Source of the DNA: Mesostigma viride
Taxonomy: Eukaryota; Streptophyta; Mesostigmatophyceae; Mesostigmatales; Mesostigmataceae
DNA: 64,000 nucleotides
Direction: 5' to 3'
Assembly (NCBI GenBank): GCA_009746045.1
Contig: RPFO01001043.1
Coordinates: 15,001-79,000, forward strand
This document shows, piece after piece, positions 26,234 to 37,014 of the stretch. The notes beneath the pieces are model-generated. The model saw only the letters and a list, made by a program, of their open reading frames with translations, was not told the origin of the DNA and made no database searches. The position numbers and the translations under genes were made by a program. Within the stretch, counting starts at the first letter, position 1. Each line of letters starts with the position of its first letter.

Positions 26234-27562
26234 TCACTTCTGATCAGACTGCCCCTTCTTCTTGTTTGGGCAATCCCTCTTCCAGTGACCTTCCTTGCCA
26301 CAAGCAAAACACTTGCTCTTGCCAGACCCTCCCCCTGGGGCCTTGCTGTCCTGCTTGTTCTGGTTGCCTGAGGCCTGATTGTTATTCTGCCCCTGGCCAC
26401 CACCCTTACCCTGCTGATGGCTGTTACGGTTGCCAGACTGGTTCCCCTGATTCTGGTTCCCCTGCTGACCTCCTCCACCACCCTGGTTCTGCTCCTTCTG
26501 GGTCTGCTTCCTTCTCCTGCTACCATACCGTGTCCCAGATGGGGTACGGTTCTTGCCCTGGCTAGCCTGAGACGCTGACCCTCCCTGAGAACTGATACCC
26601 TTGCAGGTAGGGACCCGGGTCCTGAAGTTTAGTAGTATCACACGCTTCAGAGCCCCCCAGGTGCCATCAGTGAGATCACAGAGCTGTCTAGCAGTAGCCC
26701 TACCTTCCTCTGACAAGCCCATCTTATCAAAGAAGTGGTCTGCTGCTGCCCTGACTGTCACACTGAAGCCCTGCTTCTTGCCTGCCTCCACAATCAACTC
26801 AAACCTGGCCAGCTCTGCAGCCACCTCACCCTTGATCTCAAACTCATCAAATTCTCTCTTCTTTTCCATGGTGAGATTGTGAACCCTGTCAGAAAACTCC
26901 TCCTTGATGTCATCCAGGAACTGCAGCCAAGTGTGCCCCTCTTTCAGAGCATGCCTAGCCATGTCATTGACCCTTTCAGACGACCCCTTGTTTGCGGTGG
27001 AAGAGTGAAACACCCTGACAATATCCACACCTGCTGCGACAGAGCCCACAACTAGCTTCATGTCATCAAGCCATTTATCCAGGTTGTCTTGCTTCAAGGG
27101 AGGGTTGAGCGCTTTCTGCCCATTCATGACTGTCACAGCATCAGAAAATGGACGGGTGCCAGGCAACACACTCCCCACACGCACTGGTGGTGCCTGGGGA
27201 GGGTCAATCCTAGCCTCCAAACGCTCGGGCAACATACCAGACACCCTATCGTGAACAGCAGCTTGCTTTGCAGCACGCACACCTGGGGTGACGATGGCGT
27301 CCTCCTCACCAGGCGTTGTGAGCACCACTGCCTCCGTAGGTCGCCTGGCACGCTTGACTTTCTCCGCCTCAGCTTGCCCATCACGCCACCGCTTGTGTGT
27401 TCTCCCGGCTCTGGGGTCCATCTCTGGGATAGGTTGCCCAGCTGGCGCCTCCACGCCCCTCTCCTCCATCGCCTCCCCTTCCTCTCTGGCGATGTCCTCC
27501 TCTGCCGTTCGCTCCCGTTGCTCCTCGAATGTCGCCGCACCCCGGCTTGCCCTCCTAGGCAT
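26234..27562 (-). CDS. Copia gag with CCHC zinc knuckle
   Basis: 442 residues from the ATG at 27562. The N-terminus is charged and Glu/Arg-rich. The middle (about 27150-26640) is a helical retrotransposon gag-like region with KWLDDMKLVVGSV, HTWLQFLDDIKEEFSDRV and ALKRVILLNFRTRVP. A long Gln/Asn/Gly/Ser-rich basic linker leads to the nucleocapsid knuckle CFACGKEGHWKRDC close to the C-terminus. It packages element RNA in cytoplasmic particles. The stop is UGA followed by CUAG in frame with pol, a known leaky context. The frame is fully open. Confidence 0.85.
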   Translation of the reverse strand: MPRRASRGAATFEEQRERTAEEDIAREEGEAMEERGVEAPAGQPIPEMDPRAGRTHKRWRDGQAEAEKVKRARRPTEAVVLTTPGEEDAIVTPGVRAAKQAAVHDRVSGMLPERLEARIDPPQAPPVRVGSVLPGTRPFSDAVTVMNGQKALNPPLKQDNLDKWLDDMKLVVGSVAAGVDIVRVFHSSTANKGSSERVNDMARHALKEGHTWLQFLDDIKEEFSDRVHNLTMEKKREFDEFEIKGEVAAELARFELIVEAGKKQGFSVTVRAAADHFFDKMGLSEEGRATARQLCDLTDGTWGALKRVILLNFRTRVPTCKGISSQGGSASQASQGKNRTPSGTRYGSRRRKQTQKEQNQGGGGGQQGNQNQGNQSGNRNSHQQGKGGGQGQNNNQASGNQNKQDSKAPGGGSGKSKCFACGKEGHWKRDCPNKKKGQSDQK

Positions 27563-27630
27563 TATATACAATGGCTGCGACCAACTTTGCAACAAGAAAA
27601 CAGCAAACTCTCCACCTATCCTCCACCCCC

Positions 27631-28596
27631 TCAAGCCTCGTTTTCAGACGAAGCTTCTCCTGCAACCGGTGCAGGTGCTGGCTCGTGGAACGGTCCCTCC
27701 ACCGGATTCAATGGCTGCCCCTGGTCGTCGTGAGTAGGCACAGGCCTAATAACCACCGGAAGCCTCAAACCATACGCGTAATCACGTATCCAGCGAGAAC
27801 GCCCCCACCTCAGCAAATGAGCCTCACCTAAACCAACGTTGTCGTCAATGTGGTAGCGATTAAGCTCGTCCCGCTGCGCCTGCTCACGGCCCTCCTGAGA
27901 GCCGTCGCCCTCGTGACGCCTCTGGGCCGGCTGTACTACCGCCCCTGCTGGCTGATCTACGAAGTCGTAGAAGGCGTCGTCGGCTGAGACCTCTCGACCG
28001 CCAACCACGTCGACAGTCAAACTTAGCTGGTTTAACTCTCGGCGAGAATGTGGAGTATCCCGACTAGTGTAGATGGAGAAGGGATTAAGAGTAATGAAGA
28101 CACGATCAGCAGCGCCTCTGGTCAACTCTAAGACAGAGTGCGCCAGATTCTGGCACTCTGCCACCAACGCCTGCGTACTGCCACGAACGATGGCCTCCCG
28201 CCTGTCCCGGGCGACCTGCACCACGTTTGGCACGCCGGTGTAGTCGTCCCCAAGGCGGAGATTGGCGACAAGGTCGTTTATCTCTCGGGCACCCCCGAGG
28301 CTTATGGCAATTATCTGCAAAAGCAGAGTGACCACCTGCTCAAACGCGAATGCGTTTGTGTGGCCAGCCCGCCAAGACGCTGGCAGCCTTCTGATGATTT
28401 CCGCGAGGTCCTCGCGAAATCTCAGCAGCTGCTCGGCTGCTCCTCGGACGTACTCGCCCGGTGCCGACACCGCACGAATATTTCGGCGCACTTCCTCCGA
28501 GTCCTCGTGCCCTCCTGCGGGTACTGGACTGGACGCCGCTACCGTTGCTGCACGCGCAAAGGTGTTTGTCCTAGCTTCAGAGTCCGAATTCGACAT
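27631..28596 (-). CDS. Extra ORF between 5' LTR and gag, unknown function
   Basis: 321 residues from ATG 28596 (MSNSDSEART), ending 68 bp before gag. The frame stays open upstream into the LTR, but the first sensible ATG is just inside the element. The sequence is a soluble, mainly helical protein (EQLLRFREDLAEIIRRL, FEQVVTLLLQIIAISLGG) with a Pro/Glu-rich C-terminus, and has no recognised catalytic motif. It is not gag (no zinc knuckle) and not an envelope protein (one moderately hydrophobic stretch, no signal peptide). Its intact frame in a young element suggests it is used. I do not recognise the family; it could be an accessory protein or an extra capsid-related domain. Confidence 0.65.
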   Translation of the reverse strand: MSNSDSEARTNTFARAATVAASSPVPAGGHEDSEEVRRNIRAVSAPGEYVRGAAEQLLRFREDLAEIIRRLPASWRAGHTNAFAFEQVVTLLLQIIAISLGGAREINDLVANLRLGDDYTGVPNVVQVARDRREAIVRGSTQALVAECQNLAHSVLELTRGAADRVFITLNPFSIYTSRDTPHSRRELNQLSLTVDVVGGREVSADDAFYDFVDQPAGAVVQPAQRRHEGDGSQEGREQAQRDELNRYHIDDNVGLGEAHLLRWGRSRWIRDYAYGLRLPVVIRPVPTHDDQGQPLNPVEGPFHEPAPAPVAGEASSENEA

Positions 28597-28621
28597 ATCC
28601 GTCGACCAGACTGTAATACGA

Positions 28622-29265
28622 TTTAGATGAACGCGGATCAGTGAGTTTCTGGTCTTCCCAAGATGTGATGAATGGAGCCATGGTTTCAACCAGCGGCTTT
28701 TAACCTTTACCACAGTTGCCTCACTACCCTGTGGTCACTAGCCTGAGGCGGCAGCACCCACGGACGGTGTTGGGAAAAGACGCTTGGCCACTGCTGTGTC
28801 CGAGCCTTTCTAGGTCTCACCATTGCTGCCAGGCCTTGCACGCCTTGGCAGGTCCGCCACTGTCAATTTCCTTGGTTGCATCAATCCAGGACGTCTGTCC
28901 TTCCATGAATGACAGTAACGCTCTGGATTTATCCGTCATGACAAGTACCCATCCATCCCAGGCCTGCAGGACTGCCAGTCCTGAAGTCCTGTGACATTCT
29001 TGGTACCATCAACCAATATTGACCACAGTACCTCCTAGTGACAGTCGGTCCTGTGACACGTAACGTGTGATGGTTCACCCAACACTGCCACGTGCCCTGT
29101 CCCTCACGTGTCCTTAGTCCTGGTACTGCTGTAGCGTCCGGCGGCATTACTTCGGGACTTGATAACTCTCAAGTTCCTTGTCCAAATGAGGCGTGTAGCA
29201 CGGCGTTGGAAAGGCCACTTCAAGTATGACATGCTTAGCATATTGCATCACCAATATGCTAACTC
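28622..29265 (-). repeat. 5' LTR of copia element
   Basis: 644 bp; it carries the promoter side of the minus-strand element. I do not recognise a standard initiator-tRNA primer-binding site just downstream (28621 and below). Confidence 0.9.
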
Positions 29266-29270
29266 AAGGA

Positions 29271-30000
29271 GGCGGGGTGTTGGCATTGCTATATCGGTTA
29301 CCTGCACGGCGCATCATACATGCATGCAGCCCCTGCGGCCCACGGGCAGAGTCGGCATAATTTGGCATCCGGACCAACTTATAGGTTGAACGATGGCAAC
29401 AATATGTTGACGTGGAATCTGTCGATCGCTCAAAGTCGAGCAACTACATGGTTGAAAAGTTACGCTTCGCGGCCCTTTGGCAGGCCGGGTGCCCAGCGGC
29501 CATGCATGCATGTGGGGCATATAATAGCCAACAGTGACCGGCCGAGAGCGTAATGGGGGTCCGTCCTTCAATCAAAGGAGCGGAATGAAAGTGCACTGAA
29601 GGATCGGATTGGAGCAAACCGGGGTTGTGGTCCACGAGTACGTGGGCAGCAGCGTTGGGGGGGTGCTCACAACTTAAGCCCACCCCGGTCCCCTCACACT
29701 TGCATGCGCCAGGCCGCACACTGCTGATGCGTTGCCTGATTGTAGTGCCGATGGGTGACACGCTGATCGAACGGGGGCGGCGGGGCCGTCAAAGGAGCGC
29801 CAGTGAGCACTCTTGTTGAACACCGACCACATCAAATATGCCATATTAAAATCGGTCCGTCCGGTTACATGAGATCCTGGGAATTTTGGCGCGAACGCGT
29901 CGCGTTGAGGACGACGGGACCAGAAAAATTCCACCCCGCATGGCTGTCGACCCTATGTCCGCCGGAATATCAGTCGAAAGTCAATTATGCATGGTAAGTC
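29271..30000 (-). pseudogene. Degenerate LINE, right part
   Basis: Continuation of the copy left of the copia element. 29280-29580 is similar to 54600-54870 (CTGTATCGGTTA, CGGCCCACGG and the GATGGCAACAATATG region). No intact frame. Confidence 0.5.
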
Positions 30001-30700
30001 GCTGCGATGGATGCAAACGACGCGTAAACTCTCCTGCTTTGCGATGATGCATGGTAGATATTATTCGCGTATGTTCATGCGTCAAAATAATTCGCAAACT
30101 GAGACGCTGTTTTTTTGTGTCGGCCAGATCTGGAATTGGCAGCGAAAATGCATGTTTATTAATTGTGGGGGAAACTTTTTTGTTGGAAGCTCACAATTCC
30201 CAAAAGGTCGAATCCGAATGGGCTTCAGGTCTACTTTCACGAGCGCTAATCAGTTTTTCGAGAAACGAATCACATTTTCCAGGCTGTTGCATTACCTGCC
30301 GGCAGGTCAGATTTTGCTGTTTTCAGTGACGTTTACGACCGTCCTTGCTTGATGCGTTTCTTCCTTTTTTTCGGCTCACGGCATGGCGGGGCTTGTTCCA
30401 ACATGCCTGCGGAGGTGTAAGCTGTGTAGCCATGATTTAAAAGTCACATATTGCTCTCGCGCCACCATCTGTTACTGCTCGACACTGCAAGAAACACTGG
30501 TTGCCTGCTCGCAACGCAAGCACAAGCACGACAACGGTGCCCAAATCCACATCCAGGCGTGTATTTCCGAGAAAAACTCCAGGCTTTTGTCGCGGCATAC
30601 CTTCGGTGTTCCAAGCCGTTCACCGCTCCCCGAAATAGTCTTATGACTCGCTTTTATAGCATTGTGGGTTCGCGTCCGCCATCTCCGCCTGGTGCTGACA
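30001..30700. other. Intergenic, upstream of a plus-strand gene model
   Basis: Moderately AT-rich, with no recognised element. It should include the promoter of the gene starting at 30705; I found no TATA box at a convincing distance. Confidence 0.4.
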
Positions 30701-30704
30701 CGAG

Positions 30705-31373
30705 ATGTTCGCGCTGAACCTGGACTGCAAGGTCGCCCGCTACCGGTTAGCTGTACGTATTTAGCAAGCTCTGGATGATATTGTCATGGTTTTGGTGCAG
30801 GAAGGTGCTGTGGGGGGGTCTATCTCACCTCTTTACCTAGCTTTCCTCCTCCTAGCTTGACAGCTAAGTTTGCATCAGGAAGTCATGCTTGTTGACAAAG
30901 CTCGATGGATGTCAACCTTGGGATGTGCTGTGAAGGTGTTAGCATGCTTGCTTGAAGAATTGAATGCGTATGTGTGCAAGCAATCGACATTTTTTTTTAA
31001 GGGCAGTAGGTAGCAGCTACGTTCTTATTCAATTGTGTCAGGACGTCTATGTTGCCTTTACTGCACTCTGTCCTAGAGGAGTTTGATGCCACTGTAGATG
31101 ACTATGACCAGTGGGGTGGTGAGGATGGGCCGACCGGTGTGCTGGGGTGAGCCTGAAGGGCATGTTGGATCACGTGACCCTTAGGCAATCATGCCAGGCT
31201 GTGCAGTTTATGGCTTGTGATGTATGGATGCAGCGGGTGAAGCAGGTTGTCGTTGCCGTGGCCTGTGTTAGTGAACTCTATCATCTTTTAACTTACCCAA
31301 AGCCCCCCTAGACCTAGACTGCCTCGCCTTCTTTTAGGGGTTGCCTTCTTTGAGGAGTGCCATGTCTTGAAAG
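30705..31373 (+). CDS. Candidate host gene, three 5' exons, function unknown
   Basis: Phase-consistent exon chain: 30705-30745 (MFALNLDCKVARYR, donor CG/GTTAGC), 31042-31136 (acceptor GTGTCAG; SMLPLLHSVLEEFDATVDD then YDQWGGEDGPTG; donor G/GTGTGC) and 31338-31373 (acceptor TTTTAG; VAFFEECHVLK; donor AAG/GTTTGT). The residues read like a conserved soluble protein (acidic, no low complexity), unlike the background frames. Further exons must follow downstream but I could not place them, and an additional exon between the first two is possible. No family recognised. The model depends wholly on splice-site and phase reasoning. Confidence 0.45.
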
Positions 31374-33639
31374 GTTTGTTGGGGCCCTGGCCTTTCAGAT
31401 TAGGTTGAGGTGGAGAGGGGTGGCACACTGCTAGGTGATGGCAGGGCAATCAATGTGATGCACCTTACGTTGGGATGGGGACCATGCATTTGTTCTTGTT
31501 GCTAGCATGGGCAGGGTGAGCGGCTGGGAGTAAGGTGTAAGTGCTACTTGTGCCACTGTCCGAAAGGGGAGCTCCATGCGGTGGGCAAACAGCGTTGCAA
31601 GCGTACACTTAACACAAATGTGGTCTGATGCACTCAGCTGACCTGCCATTTCTCTTGATGCACCAAAGCACACTAAAGGCTTGATATTATTAGCCGGTAG
31701 GAAATGCATGTGCATGCAGTGTCAAAAGCAGAGAGGGACATTGTTAGCTCATGAGTGTGATTGTAAACCGATGAGTGTGAGCCTCCCCATGCCATCCCAT
31801 GCATTTTACACCTATTTTTGGCAATCCCCCATCACGCCGCAATTATGCATCGCCTATGCAAGGGGGATGAATAGACATTTCTAGGTGTGATGAGGGATGA
31901 GATAAGGATAAACATGAGGAGCCATGCAGGCTAAAAAGGAAGGGCGATGTCAACAGTGTGTTTGCCCAGATTTTGATGTCAGGAGGGGCTGAAAGATCAG
32001 TGGCCACGATAAACCTAGGTGGATTACATGAGAGATGACACGACCATGAGAGGGTGGTAGATGAGTTCAACTGAGAAGAGCTAGCATTACATGCACAGAT
32101 TCTTAATGACCTATGGACTGTCCAAGGGTTGGAGTTCAGGGCACGTTCCAAAGACTATGATGAGCATGACGATGATGGCAAGGGGGCGGGGGGGCGCAAT
32201 TAGGACACGCACTGATGCAGAATCATGTTGTACAGCAGCTAGGTGCTGAGCTCAATCGAATAGCAGCCCAAGCCACTGCTGTCCTTGATTGCGCTTTGTA
32301 TTTCCATGTAGCAGAAAGGCACCTGGCAGATATATACTTGGATTAGCTGCTATAAGACACGCACAGCAGGGGTGCCCAGCAGAGTGGGCCAATTACTGCA
32401 AAGGAGATTGTGTGTGCTGCCGAGCGGGGCCCGTTTAGAAAAGAGACTGGTCAGCCGACAGGCACGACTGGTCAGCCAAGCTCCCCTTCTTGAGGCTTGT
32501 AGGCACTACGGTGCTTGTTCCGAATGCCAGCATATACTGTGATTGATGGTGATTTTGTCCCTTGATGATCGCTTTTTTAGTCTGTGTTGGCTAATGTATC
32601 CAGCCCCAGTGGCATGTATATGAATCCCATGACAGCCATGACAATAATTGAGTGAAGAATGCAAAGTTTTACAAGACAATGGCGCAGAATATGGAGTATT
32701 TTGGCAAAAATCGCTCTATCTCTGCTTGCATCCGTCACTTTCAGTGGGCCGGCAGTGGTCCTAATATGTCCAACTTGTGTTCTAGTGTAAATTCAAGTAT
32801 TGTGCTATTAATGTGACGAATTCTGGCATGATTGTGCCACATATGTGCTGGCAGGGGCTTCATAAGTTTGAAAATAATGCACTAAAACGGTGTTTTGGCT
32901 CATGTATGCCAGAATTATAGCACATAGTTTGGTACTACATTGCATACTTAAGGGCGGTTTTTGTCTTTGGATGTAAATTAATAAGCATGACCATTTCCAG
33001 CTGAACTGGACTACATTTACTACTTGTGTGTGGCTGCTATGCCTCCTTATGCCTGGAGAACATCGTTTTTTGCACTTTTCCACGTCACGGTTTGATGCTA
33101 AAAATAGGTCAGTTGGCCCCCCAATTTATGTGATGTGAACAGGGTCCTAGGGGGAGCTTAAGTCCAGAAAGGCACCCCGATCTGACTATATGTGTGGGAG
33201 ATATGACCCCATGTAACAAAAAAGGCCATTTTTAGGTATATAGGCGCCGCCAGTACTATAAGTGGACCGGCAGTACTATAAGCGGGCCGGCAGTACTCTA
33301 ACTAGCTAAGTGGACAAGCTCGTTGGCCCGCGGGGGGGCATCCCCCCGGCCGCGGCGCGGGCTGATCGAGCCCTGGCCGGCGCGGACATTGTGGCTAGCG
33401 ATGCCCATGCAGCGATCGAGTGGTGCCGGCGTTGACCCGGCCAGCAAGGCCCCCGGGGCGCGGCGCTGCCAGGGAACCGCGGTATCGGCAGGGGGTTGTT
33501 GGGGAATGGGGAGAGGCTGGCGGGGTCACGTGTGCGGTGTGAGATAACATCTATTCTGATCAGGCACTCCGCAAAGGTGAAAACCTTTGCGTTCAGTGCC
33601 GGGCCGCGGAAAACGCGGAAAACGCGATCTGCAAATGAA
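31374..33639. other. Intergenic or intronic, no exon resolved
   Basis: May contain later exons of the preceding gene model. Noted: a short run of G (ggggcgggggggcg) near 32184, and three spaced TATAAG(T/C)GG(A/G)CCGGCAGTAC-like repeats at about 33245-33300. Nothing else supported. Confidence 0.4.
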
Positions 33640-33700
33640 TCCGACCGGAATCGAACTGGGGATCGACCTCTCGCACCAATTTTGCTGACTATAGGACGGA
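33640..33700 (-). other. tRNA-like relic without anticodon arm
   Basis: Minus strand: the ends TCCGTCC and GGTCGGA can form a 7-bp acceptor-like stem with one T-T mismatch. The internal B-box-like AGTTCGATTCC is present and a weak D-arm-like part (TAGTCAGC...TTGGT). The total is only 61 nt, about 12 short of a tRNA; the missing part is the anticodon arm. It resembles tRNA-Tyr ends (TCCGACC...GGTCGGA). It could be a pseudogene or a SINE head; it cannot be a normal tRNA. Confidence 0.35.
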
Positions 33701-34099
33701 CGTCTCCGGTTACCATGGCATCGCCAACTTACACCTACAGTCATCCGCAAAAGTTCTCCTGTCCGGGGAGCATGATGCAAGCCTTTCGGATTTGGTACTA
33801 GATAAATCACTCGAGATCTGTGTGTAGGAGTACTACACACATCTATAGTTCTTTTCAACGCGCATATGGCACCCTCCAAGCGAGCGGCGCGACTTGCTCG
33901 CCTGCATTGTCTTGGGGTCAAAGAATGCAGCATGCATACCGTTGTTGGGATTGCCGGGTGGCAAAAGCAAGTGAGGCGTTCCTTGTTCACGAAGTTGTCG
34001 ATAACGGTCGCGGCTTTGACTCCTGGCATTGTGACGTCCGTGGAATTGGGCTATCCAAGACACGCTCGGCTATTGGACGGCGGGTGTGGGGGGTGGTTT

Positions 34100-35100
34100 A
34101 TCTGGCTAACCCGACCCCGGTAGCTGCTTGCGGTGTGGGGTGGCCCGGCCTACTCCCTACCCCGCCGCGTGTCGCGATCCGCCCTCCGCCATGGGGACCT
34201 CGACCCGCGAGGCAACCTCCATTTTCCATGCATTGTCCTTCCATGCACCGCAGCCGCACCCTCTTCGTGCGGTCAGCGAGGGCCTTCTTCGCGTCCTCCT
34301 GTGCCAACCGGCCCCTGCGGGCGCTAAGCTGCTCCGGGGCCGGCCGGTCAAGCCGTCATCGATCGAGGGTCCCGGCAACCCAAGCTCCGTGGTACTAGCT
34401 TGCATGGTCAGGTGTTGGAGTATAGCTCGAGTGCTTGCCGACAGGGCGCGTAAGCACGAGCGCCACCGGCGCGTCCGCGCGCTCCGGTACTGTGAGCGGA
34501 CGGTGTCAATTGTGAGTTTGTGACACAGTCCTCGAGGAGGAACTGTTGCTAATGAGTTCCTTCTCAACCCTGAGGCGTAGCTGCCCAACCCTGTCTCCCG
34601 GGGCCGGCAGGGCCGCCACATTGCGGAGGATAATGGTGCGGCCGCGCCGCTCTTCAAGGTCTCCCGGTCGGCAAAGGTCTGCGGACTACCGCCTGGGCGA
34701 TGGTATTTGCGATGTCCTGAATGGTATTGCTAGCCATGCAGGCATAGCTCGGGGCCGCCTTCGCCGCCTTCGCCACCTGCGCCTCCACTTTGTCCGCTAA
34801 ATTGCGCCGGCCACCTGCGCCGCTAGCCGGGATGCCGGCGCGACCGTCTCCGTCAGTGTGCCGGCGACCTGGGCCGCCCGCTTTGTCCGCCACGTTGGCC
34901 TCGAGCGCCGCAGCCAAGTGGCCTGCGAAATCAGAATTTACGATAAGCTCCGTGGCATCCTTCTGCAGTTCTGCGCCACCGTACTGGCAAGGGCTGCTGC
35001 CGCCGCAGATCCAGATACTGGCAGCAGCTCCGAATTTCCCAGCAGCGTGGTGGTGGCAATGACGCGCAACTCACTTTTCTTCAGCGAGTCCAGGTCTTGA
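34100..35100 (-). pseudogene. LINE ORF1 remnant (N-terminal and RRM-like part)
   Basis: Minus strand: an N-terminal region with ADKVEAQVAKAAKAAPSY and ASNTIQDIANTIAQAVV, then an RRM-like start LEERRGRTIILRNVAALP followed by RVGQLRLRVEKELI, later LAQEDAKKALADRTKRVRLR. The order is that of L1-type ORF1 (coiled region, then RRM). Several frameshifts, so dead. The family is probably related to the 1-600 copy. Confidence 0.5.
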
Positions 35101-35134
35101 GGGTAGGGGGCCGGAGTAATAGCGGAGAGCCTAG

Positions 35135-35976
35135 GCGGTACGTAAGTACTTGCGTGTCATGCGCAAGGCATGCCACGGAGTACTATGCTAATCTCATTAG
35201 AAAAATAATTACACAAAAGTTTAAACAAATATCGTCTGCATCATCCCCCAACCGTTAAGCACTAGATGGGGATGTAATCCTCATCCGAGCTGTCCTCTAC
35301 TGTAATGGCAGACGAGGCGGTAGTGTAGCGGCTATTCTCAGGACCAATAACCTCCACCTGCGGACTTCTACCCTGCATGGCTAGAGCAACGGGCCGCGGG
35401 GCCCGTGGGGAGAAAACAGGAGCACACCCCTCAGGAAGGTGCTTGTCGCAGATGGCAGCCCATTTCTCCTTGGCGGTGGCGGATGCCAAAGTAGAGGGTG
35501 GCATTGCCGCATGCATCAGCTCTGTGAGCAAGTCCACTATGTGCTGCCGAGACAGGCCGGGTCAGAAGGACCTGCACATTAGCTGTGCCTTTAGCAATTA
35601 ATGCCGCAGCGTCGAAGGCTGTGCACATTAAGGACTTCAGTAGCGGTGTTCCCCGAGCGACCGGCAGGGGCTGCGAATGACAGGGCCCGGGCCGTGCCAG
35701 TGTACGGGTGGCGGGGGGATTTATGCCCATGTTTCTTGGCGCCAGATTCCATAACCTGAGCGTTGCCCCTTCCTTCTTCTGATGCCCGGCGCCTGTGGGG
35801 CGCCGCCTGCACGAACTGCAGTAGGCTGTCATTCTTTGCGCCCTGATTACCTGGTAACCATCGTCGACACTGAACTTGGTCGATGCGTTGTAACATGGCC
35901 CGAGTCGGTCGTGACAAAGCCGACCTACTTTGGAGACCGAACTTGACCAGTAGTTATCGCCGGTTATGTCCGCCAT
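35135..35976 (-). pseudogene. LINE 3' end (family B), ORF C-terminus and tail
   Basis: Second copy of the fragment at 3923-4330, with more upstream sequence: frames from 35976 down to 35262 ending in the same SSDEDYIPI, followed by the same 3' UTR and GCGCATGACACGCAAGTACTTACG tail region at 35135-35165. At least one frameshift is present near 35430-35540. The two copies are close to identical over the last 250 bp. Confidence 0.55.
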
Positions 35977-36019
35977 AGCATATCAATTTGAATTTCGCGC
36001 CTCATGCAGTACATCATAT

Positions 36020-36205
36020 GTGGTAAGTGTCTCCACCTCCTCCGCGTGTGCGGCAGTATATCAAAGAGACACCTAGCGTGCAGGCCAGAAATCTGGAAGA
36101 TCCGGCCGGACCATGGTATATGCTTGAGTAAGTCGCCCATGACCAGTCCGGGTACAGGCCGTGGCATGCCTATGCGCACGACACGCAAGTACTTACTTAA
36201 GTACT
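36020..36205 (+). repeat. LINE family fragments with ACTT tail
   Basis: 36025-36135 resembles 53767-53825 (CTCCACCTCCTYCGCGTGTG, CAGTATAT, ATATGCTTGAGTAAG). 36160-36200 is the family B 3' terminus in plus orientation, ending AAGTACTTACTTAAGTACTT. Confidence 0.5.
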
Positions 36206-36435
36206 TCGATAGGTGAGCGGGGTGGGGATCGGATTCCTATTGGAGGAACTAGCGGGATTTAGTAACCCGGGGACACGGAGAACCCTGAGCATGCATGTTC
36301 TTGAGAAACCTGATACACTTTGGCTCTGAAAGCTCAAAGGGAGGACTGGGGCACGATACAGACACAATTTGTTCATTTTTGTGTTTTATACAGATCAGCA
36401 TAGTACTCCTTGGACACGCCCCGGCTTTACTTCCA

Positions 36436-37014
36436 TTACTTGTGCACTGCAAGAACACGCATTCTTGAAAACTCACATTCTTCCCACCCTGATCTTCGCA
36501 CCCACTTTGCCAAGGCAATAAACACTGGTAAAGTTTCCCTTCGTGCATGGTCCCGTGCCTCCCGAAACCCTGAACGACAATTGTCCAATTTCTCATCCCT
36601 TGTGTTGGATCGACAATGATCCATCAAGTACCACACCCTATCCCCTGCACCTCCTTCTCTGAGCCAGTGCCGGTAGGGCGCCTGCAAGATACATGCAAAT
36701 AATTACAAGACACCCCGCCATGGCATGCCAAGATGGCCGTGTCGGCAAAGGGCAAGTTCTAAGTTAACTTCCACATAGTATCTTAAATCTGCTAATCTGT
36801 TACCGCGATGCAAATCACGATAAGGAATCATGATAAGGCAAGCCCCTTCCACGCAGGCTACCACCAGCAGGCAACATTGCACGGTTGACCTAGGCGTGGT
36901 GACTCTGTCCTTGGCTTCATGCATGCCATGTAGGTAAAGTGTGAGGTCATGCTTCCTGGACAAGAGGTCATATACGCAGAAGCGCAAGCACTCAAAATGA
37001 ATATAAAGGAGCAC
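36436..37014 (-). CDS. 3' end of an unidentified host gene (two exons)
   Basis: Terminal exon 36681-36436 (acceptor TCTTGCAG): 81 residues starting APYRHWLREGGAGDRVWYL and containing ARDHARRETLPVFIALAKWV, ending RMRVLAVHK then stop. The preceding exon ends at 36769 (donor GAA/GTTAAC, 87-bp intron, phase 0) and reads back through RLADLRYYVE, LIMIPYRDLHRG and VQCCLLVVACVEGACL; its 5' limit is unclear and 37014 is only where the frame opens. Mixed charged and hydrophobic composition with balanced codons makes it look coding. No family recognised. The tail exon call is firmer than the upstream one. Confidence 0.5.

Larger units (their letters stand above)
17805..29265 (-). mobile_element. Copia-type (Ty1) LTR retrotransposon, young, interrupted
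   Basis: Two 644-bp LTRs differing at only two positions I can see, flanked by the 5-bp target duplication AAGGA (17800-17804 and 29266-29270). Coding order on the minus strand from the 5' LTR: extra ORF (28596-27631), gag with zinc knuckle (27562-26234), integrase (26233-25454), insertion of a TIR transposon (22171-25451), then the integrase end, protease-like domain, RT and RNase H (22170-19411). RT-RNaseH order after integrase makes it copia-type. The LTR ends are not TG...CA. The near identity of the LTRs indicates recent insertion, and the inner TIR element is younger still. Confidence 0.85.

Noticed and set aside
28560-28621. Primer-binding site for initiator Met tRNA next to the 5' LTR
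   Set aside because: No TGGTATCAGAGC-like sequence follows the LTR; I could not match another tRNA by eye.
29314-29571. Small ORFs in 29.3-29.9 kb and 17.2-17.7 kb as host genes
   Set aside because: Both stretches align by eye with LINE remnants at 53.5-54.9 kb.
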